From Planctomycetia bacterium (GTDB lineage: Bacteria; Planctomycetota; Planctomycetia; Pirellulales; Thermoguttaceae), in contig JAUNMR010000003.1 of NCBI GenBank assembly GCA_030537455.1, forward strand, positions 54,098 through 118,097: DNA of 64,000 bases, given 5' to 3'. The position numbers were made by a program, and so were the translations under genes. The notes under the pieces were generated by a model, which worked only from the letters and a program-made list of their open reading frames with translations, made no database searches and was not told the origin of the DNA. Shown here piece by piece: positions 60,495 through 64,000 of this stretch; position 1 is the stretch's first letter, and every line of letters starts with the position of its first letter.

Positions 60495-61049
60495 TTAGTG
60501 ATCGTTATCTGTCTTGAAAGGCATGCCGAATTCGCGAAGCAGTTCGCGCGCTTCGTCGTTGCTTTCCACGTTGGTGACGAAGGTAATATTCATACCTTGA
60601 CTCTTCGTGTACTTATCCGGGTTCAATTCCGGGAAGACGAGCTGTTCAGCCAACCCGAGGTTGTAGTTCCCATGGCTGTCGAAGCTATTGGGGTTCAGAC
60701 CGCGGAAGTCGCGCACACGAGGAAGAACGATGGAGATGAGACGATCCATGAACTCGTACATACGCGCGCCGCGCAGAGTGACCTTAGCGCCAATATTCAT
60801 GCCTTCACGCAGGCGGAAACCGGCGATAGAACGACGCGCTTTGGTAATCACTGGTTTTTGACCGGTGATTTGCGTCAAGACGTCAAGCGCTTCATCCAAG
60901 TATTTCTTGTCTTGAATCGCGCTGCCGACGCCCATATTCACGACGATTTTCTCCAGCTTCGGAACGGAGTGAATATTAGTTTTTCCAAGCTTCGTTTTGA
61001 GATTGGAAATGATTTGGGTGTTGTATTTTTCAAATAGTCTTGGCGTCAT
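60495..61049 (-). CDS. rplE: Ribosomal protein L5
   Basis: L5 binds 5S rRNA and contacts the P-site t[19 protein letters not shown] and [18 protein letters not shown] are diagnostic. It is 184 residues long and lies between rplX and rpsN as usual. Confidence 0.97.
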   Translation of the reverse strand: MTPRLFEKYNTQIISNLKTKLGKTNIHSVPKLEKIVVNMGVGSAIQDKKYLDEALDVLTQITGQKPVITKARRSIAGFRLREGMNIGAKVTLRGARMYEFMDRLISIVLPRVRDFRGLNPNSFDSHGNYNLGLAEQLVFPELNPDKYTKSQGMNITFVTNVESNDEARELLREFGMPFKTDNDH

Positions 61050-61061
61050 GACTGCTTCCTA

Positions 61062-61421
61062 TTAGCGTGTTTTCTCGTACTTGGGTTCCGGAAGAACGGC
61101 GCCACACTTTTTGCAGATACGCACTTTGCTGTGACGAGCTTTCTTACCCTCGGCGACCGTCTCGGTGAATTTGTAGCCAACGCGCGTGGGTTTATTGCAG
61201 GACGGGCAGACCAGCATGACCTTGGAGGCAGGAACCGGCATGTTAAGAGAAAGGCGACCGCCTTGCATATTGCGTTGCGAGGGGCGAACGTGTTTCTTGA
61301 CTTCGTTTACGCCGGAGACCGTTACTTTACTATTTTCTGCGTCGACCTTGGTTACTTGGCCTTGCTTGCCGCGATCTTTACCTTGCAGCACAACAACTTT
61401 GTCATTAACTTTAATACGCAT
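61062..61421 (-). CDS. rplX: Ribosomal protein L24
   Basis: L24 starts large-subunit assembly. The KOW motif VVLQGKDRGKQGQVTKV lies near the N terminus. The C-terminal zinc-ribbon-like CPSCNKP...CKKCG part is present. It is 119 residues long. Its ATG overlaps the rplN TGA by one base. Confidence 0.96.
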   Translation of the reverse strand: MRIKVNDKVVVLQGKDRGKQGQVTKVDAENSKVTVSGVNEVKKHVRPSQRNMQGGRLSLNMPVPASKVMLVCPSCNKPTRVGYKFTETVAEGKKARHSKVRICKKCGAVLPEPKYEKTR

Positions 61422-61789
61422 CAGACCACCTCGCTCGCCAGGCTGACAATTTTCATGAAACCAAGGTCGCGCAGTTCACGCCCGACCGCGCCAAAGATGC
61501 GCGTACCGCGTGGGTTCTTATCTTTATCGACGAGAACTGCCGCGTTGGTGTCGAAACGAATGTAGCTACCGTCTTCGCGACGCGTGGGTTGTTTGGTACG
61601 AACGATAACCGCCTTAACGACTTCGCCCTTCTTAATGGCGCTGCCGGGGATTACCGACTTCACGGAACAGACAATAATATCGCCAAGATTAGCGGTTCGA
61701 CGGTGAGTTCCGCCCAGCACTTTAATGCACTGCAATTCTTTGGCGCCAGTGTTGTCCGCGGATTCCAGTCGAGTTTGCATTTGAATCAT
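61421..61789 (-). CDS. rplN: Ribosomal protein L14
   Basis: L14 lies at the subunit interface. [20 protein letters not shown] and [19 protein letters not shown] are diagnostic, and 122 residues is the exact usual length. It is coupled to rplX by a TGATG overlap. Confidence 0.97.
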   Translation of the reverse strand: MIQMQTRLESADNTGAKELQCIKVLGGTHRRTANLGDIIVCSVKSVIPGSAIKKGEVVKAVIVRTKQPTRREDGSYIRFDTNAAVLVDKDKNPRGTRIFGAVGRELRDLGFMKIVSLASEVV

Positions 61790-61861
61790 GGTACTTACTC
61801 GCTTTCTTGCATCATATATTCGAGTTATCGCGAACGCTATGCGTTATGCGATTAGGTCGGC

Positions 61862-62119
61862 TTAACCGCCGATCTTCTCCGCTTTCTTAACAATACTGAC
61901 AAGCGTCCAACGCTTCAGCTTCGACTTCGGACGACTTTCTTCAATCTCGACGACGTCGCCGATCGAGGTTTCGTTATTTTCGTCGTGCACGTAGCAGACG
62001 GTCCGAGCGTGGCTATATTTGCCATATTTCGGATGCTTTTTGATTCGCGGAATTTCGACTCGTCGAGTCTTCTTCATGGCGTCGGACTTTACGACGCCGA
62101 CCAATTTCATCTTAGGCAT
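61862..62119 (-). CDS. rpsQ: Ribosomal protein S17
   Basis: S17 binds 16S rRNA early in assembly. GVVKSDAMKKTRRVEI and IGDVVEIEESRPKSKLKRW mark the OB fold. It is 85 residues long. Confidence 0.96.
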   Translation of the reverse strand: MPKMKLVGVVKSDAMKKTRRVEIPRIKKHPKYGKYSHARTVCYVHDENNETSIGDVVEIEESRPKSKLKRWTLVSIVKKAEKIGG

Positions 62120-62203
62120 TGTATCCTCGCTTGAGAGCGTCTCCAGGTCGCGACAAAGCGAACTATAAGCGCTATCTATTGCTTAATTTCGTTTTTCAAC
62201 GGG

Positions 62204-62392
62204 TTATTGCTCAACTTCATTCTGAATGGTTTTGATTTGAGCGATAATTTTCTTCGCTTTGCCGACTTCGCTAGGAGAATCGAGACGCTCCATACGCGCT
62301 TGAACGCGGAGCTTGAAAAGATGCTCGATGGTTTCTTTGAGCAGGCTTTCGCGTTGCTCGTCGCTCATTTCTCTGATTTCTTTGGCTTTCAT
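62204..62392 (-). CDS. rpmC: Ribosomal protein L29
   Basis: L29 sits at the exit tunnel, where the signal recognition particle binds. The ATG at 62392 gives a normal 62-residue protein (MKAKEIREMSDEQ...). An upstream ATG in frame at 62497 would add a basic non-homologous stretch and is rejected. GAGAG precedes the start. Confidence 0.95.
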   Translation of the reverse strand: MKAKEIREMSDEQRESLLKETIEHLFKLRVQARMERLDSPSEVGKAKKIIAQIKTIQNEVEQ

Positions 62393-62509
62393 AGTATCTC
62401 TCGCTTGGGGATGGAACGCATTGGTCGCTAAGCGCGCGACCAATGCGATTCTTCCTGGGGGTATGGTACGCTTGCGACGTAGTGTGCTAGTTAGCAAGCG
62501 TTACGGCGA

Positions 62510-62926
62510 TCAGATCGATTTACGACGAATGAGTCTGCATTTAACGGGCATTTTATGCGCAAGTCTGTTAAAGCAGAGTTTCGCGGTTTCTTCCGGAACG
62601 CCGGCAACTTCGTACATCACGGTGCCGGGATGAACGACAGCGGCCCAATATTCCGGTTCGCCCTTACCTTTACCCATACGAGTTTCCAACGGGATCGAGG
62701 TGATCGACTTGTGCGGGAAAATTCTGATGTAGAGTTTTCCTTCCGCGCGAAGGTATTGCTGAGCGGCAATACGGCCTGCTTCAATGGTGGCGGCGGAGAT
62801 CCAGCCGCCTTCGAGGGTTTGAAGCCCGAAATCGCCGAAGCAAACGGTTTGTCCACGGGTCGCGTTACCTCTTATACGACCTCTTTGGATTTTTCGGTGT
62901 TTCACTCTTTTCGGCATTCTGGCCAT
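62510..62926 (-). CDS. rplP: Ribosomal protein L16
   Basis: L16 lies near the A site of the large subunit. [17 protein letters not shown] and [14 protein letters not shown] are diagnostic. It is 138 residues long. Its first 62 bases overlap the end of rpsC in another frame, and the GAGG ribosome-binding site lies inside rpsC. Confidence 0.96.
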   Translation of the reverse strand: MARMPKRVKHRKIQRGRIRGNATRGQTVCFGDFGLQTLEGGWISAATIEAGRIAAQQYLRAEGKLYIRIFPHKSITSIPLETRMGKGKGEPEYWAAVVHPGTVMYEVAGVPEETAKLCFNRLAHKMPVKCRLIRRKSI

Positions 62927-63596
62927 TGTTATCGTCCTCGTTACTATATTCGCCTTGATTAATCCAAACTTGAATTCCGATGTGACCTTGCGCGATTTTC
63001 GCTTCGGTGAAACCGTAGTCGATGTGAGCGCGAAGGGTCGAAAGCGGAATGGAACCGACAGATTGCTTTTCGCAACGCGCCATTTCAGCGCCGCCCAAGC
63101 GACCGGAAAGCTGAATCTTAATGCCTTTGGCGCCGCTTTCCATGGCTTTGGACATCGCGTGTTTCATGACGCGACGGAAACTAGCGCGACGAATGAGTTG
63201 ATCTCCGATATCTTCGGCGACCAGTTGCGCGACCAGCTCGGGGTGTTTCTCTTCGATCGTCTTGATATTAATACGACGACCGGTGAGGTTTTCAAGTTCG
63301 GTTTGTAATAGTTCGACACGTTCGCCCTTACGACCGATCAGCAGACCGGGTCGGGAGGTCGTAATGATCACGCGAACTTCGTCGCGCGTTCGTTCGATTT
63401 CAATTTTAGCGACGCCGGGGAAGCTGAGTTGTCCCTTTTGGTCGCCGTCGTTTTCACGATGCTTTTTGATGTAGTCGCGGATTTTTTTGTCTTCGACTAG
63501 CAGAGAAGAGAATTCTTTTTTGGAAGCATACCATCGGCTCTTCCAACCTTCCATGACGCCAGTACGAAACGCGACAGGGTTTACTTTCTGACCCAT
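62865..63596 (-). CDS. rpsC: Ribosomal protein S3
   Basis: S3 lines the mRNA entry channel. MGQKVNPVAFRTGVMEGWKS and the KH-domain GLLIGRKGERVELLQ are diagnostic, as is the C-terminal domain (EMARCEKQSVGSIPLSTLRA). After the family core the tail (about residues 215-243) is Asn/Lys/Glu-rich and is encoded where rplP begins. Confidence 0.97.
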   Translation of the reverse strand: MGQKVNPVAFRTGVMEGWKSRWYASKKEFSSLLVEDKKIRDYIKKHRENDGDQKGQLSFPGVAKIEIERTRDEVRVIITTSRPGLLIGRKGERVELLQTELENLTGRRINIKTIEEKHPELVAQLVAEDIGDQLIRRASFRRVMKHAMSKAMESGAKGIKIQLSGRLGGAEMARCEKQSVGSIPLSTLRAHIDYGFTEAKIAQGHIGIQVWINQGEYSNEDDNNGQNAEKSETPKNPKRSYKR

Positions 63597-63659
63597 ACTA
63601 TACGTATTCCTCGTAGTTTTGGCGGGGTCGCAAACGAAGCCGCCCGATGATCAATTTCG

Positions 63660-64000
63660 TTATTCAAGAACAACGCTGATGTGACTGGAGCGTATCTTAA
63701 TGATTCGCGAGGCGCCTCGCGAACCGGCCTTCCAACGACGACGCATGGGTCCGCCGTCTACGCGAACGTCTACGATACGAAGATCTTGGTTCGCGGAGTT
63801 ACGATCAGCGGCATTCGCCATCGCGCTTTTGAGCGTGTGTTCCAGCATACGAGCGCCGCGGTTAGGGTAGCAACTGAGCAAGGTCATCGCCTCGTCGGCA
63901 TACTTACCGCGGATCAGGTTAGCGAAAACGCGAACTTTCTGCGCGCTGATCGGCGCATATTTGTAGATCGCGCTGTACGTCGGGGCGACGTATTGTTCTG
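63660..64000 (-). CDS. rplV: Ribosomal protein L22, N terminus off the window
   Basis: L22 lines the peptide exit tunnel. The frame is open to the window end: APISAQKVRVFANLIRGKYA, then LEHTLKSAMANAADRN and the SRIIKIRSSHISVVLE end match the family. The start codon lies to the right of the window. It precedes rpsC as in the S10 operon. Confidence 0.96.
   Translation of the reverse strand, partial: EQYVAPTYSAIYKYAPISAQKVRVFANLIRGKYADEAMTLLSCYPNRGARMLEHTLKSAMANAADRNSANQDLRIVDVRVDGGPMRRRWKAGSRGASRIIKIRSSHISVVLE

Noticed and set aside
62393-62497. Longer N terminus of ribosomal protein L29
   Set aside because: It would add 35 residues that match no L29, while the internal ATG gives the normal length.

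Overview
The window reads as a chromosomal segment of an uncultured planctomycete. Two very large secreted proteins carry the N-terminal 'LRLE.LE.REML' sorting-type motif (LEPR-XLL-like) typical of Planctomycetota. The gene mix also fits: large secreted glycoside hydrolases, an acetyl-xylan-esterase-like hydrolase, an FHA protein, and a ribosomal cluster without rpmD or infA. The phylum is inferred from these motifs; no rRNA gene is present to confirm it.

Layout. 1-200: one partial and one complete tRNA-Gly. 617-6656: FHA protein and a secreted LacZ-type beta-galactosidase. 6816-9728: tRNA-Pro, a zinc-ribbon protein and an orphan FlhA/SctV. 9894-11882: membrane-anchored trypsin-like protease. 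12513-14533: sulfate-binding lipoprotein and CysT permease. 14679-16697: alpha/beta hydrolase. 16920-19605: WecA-like transferase and WecB epimerase for cell-surface glycan precursors. 19606-20697: AT-rich non-coding kilobase. 20698-22140: nadC and three identical tandem tRNA-Glu genes. 22429-26153: translationally coupled pair, a membrane/TPR-like protein and a c-type-heme beta-propeller protein. 26552-32815: giant four-repeat beta-helix protein. 33024-37945: two-gene secreted operon with a Calx-beta/transglutaminase-like protein and an internally duplicated protein. 38537-41334: tandem MATE transporters. 41645-46384: GH106-like glycosidase. 46499-49221: receiver-like protein, Tat-exported metallo-beta-lactamase-fold protein and HExxH protein.

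49428-64000 is the conserved S10/spc/alpha ribosomal protein cluster, all on the minus strand: rplV (partial), rpsC, rplP, rpmC, rpsQ, rplN, rplX, rplE, rpsN, rpsH, rplF, rplR, rpsE, rplO; then secY, adk, map; then rpmJ, rpsM, rpsK, rpsD, rpoA, rplQ. Terminators follow rplO, map and rplQ, a weaker hairpin follows secY, and promoters can be read before rplF, secY and rpmJ, so the cluster is split into separately expressed blocks.

Most promoters I could read are sigma70-like with a 16-nt spacer. The left and middle parts are accessory: polysaccharide degradation, secretion, surface proteins and transport. The most unusual parts are the transglutaminase-like/duplicated-protein operon, the coupled membrane/heme-propeller pair with an inverted repeat on its promoter, the giant repeat protein, and a sulfate-uptake pair lacking CysW and CysA.
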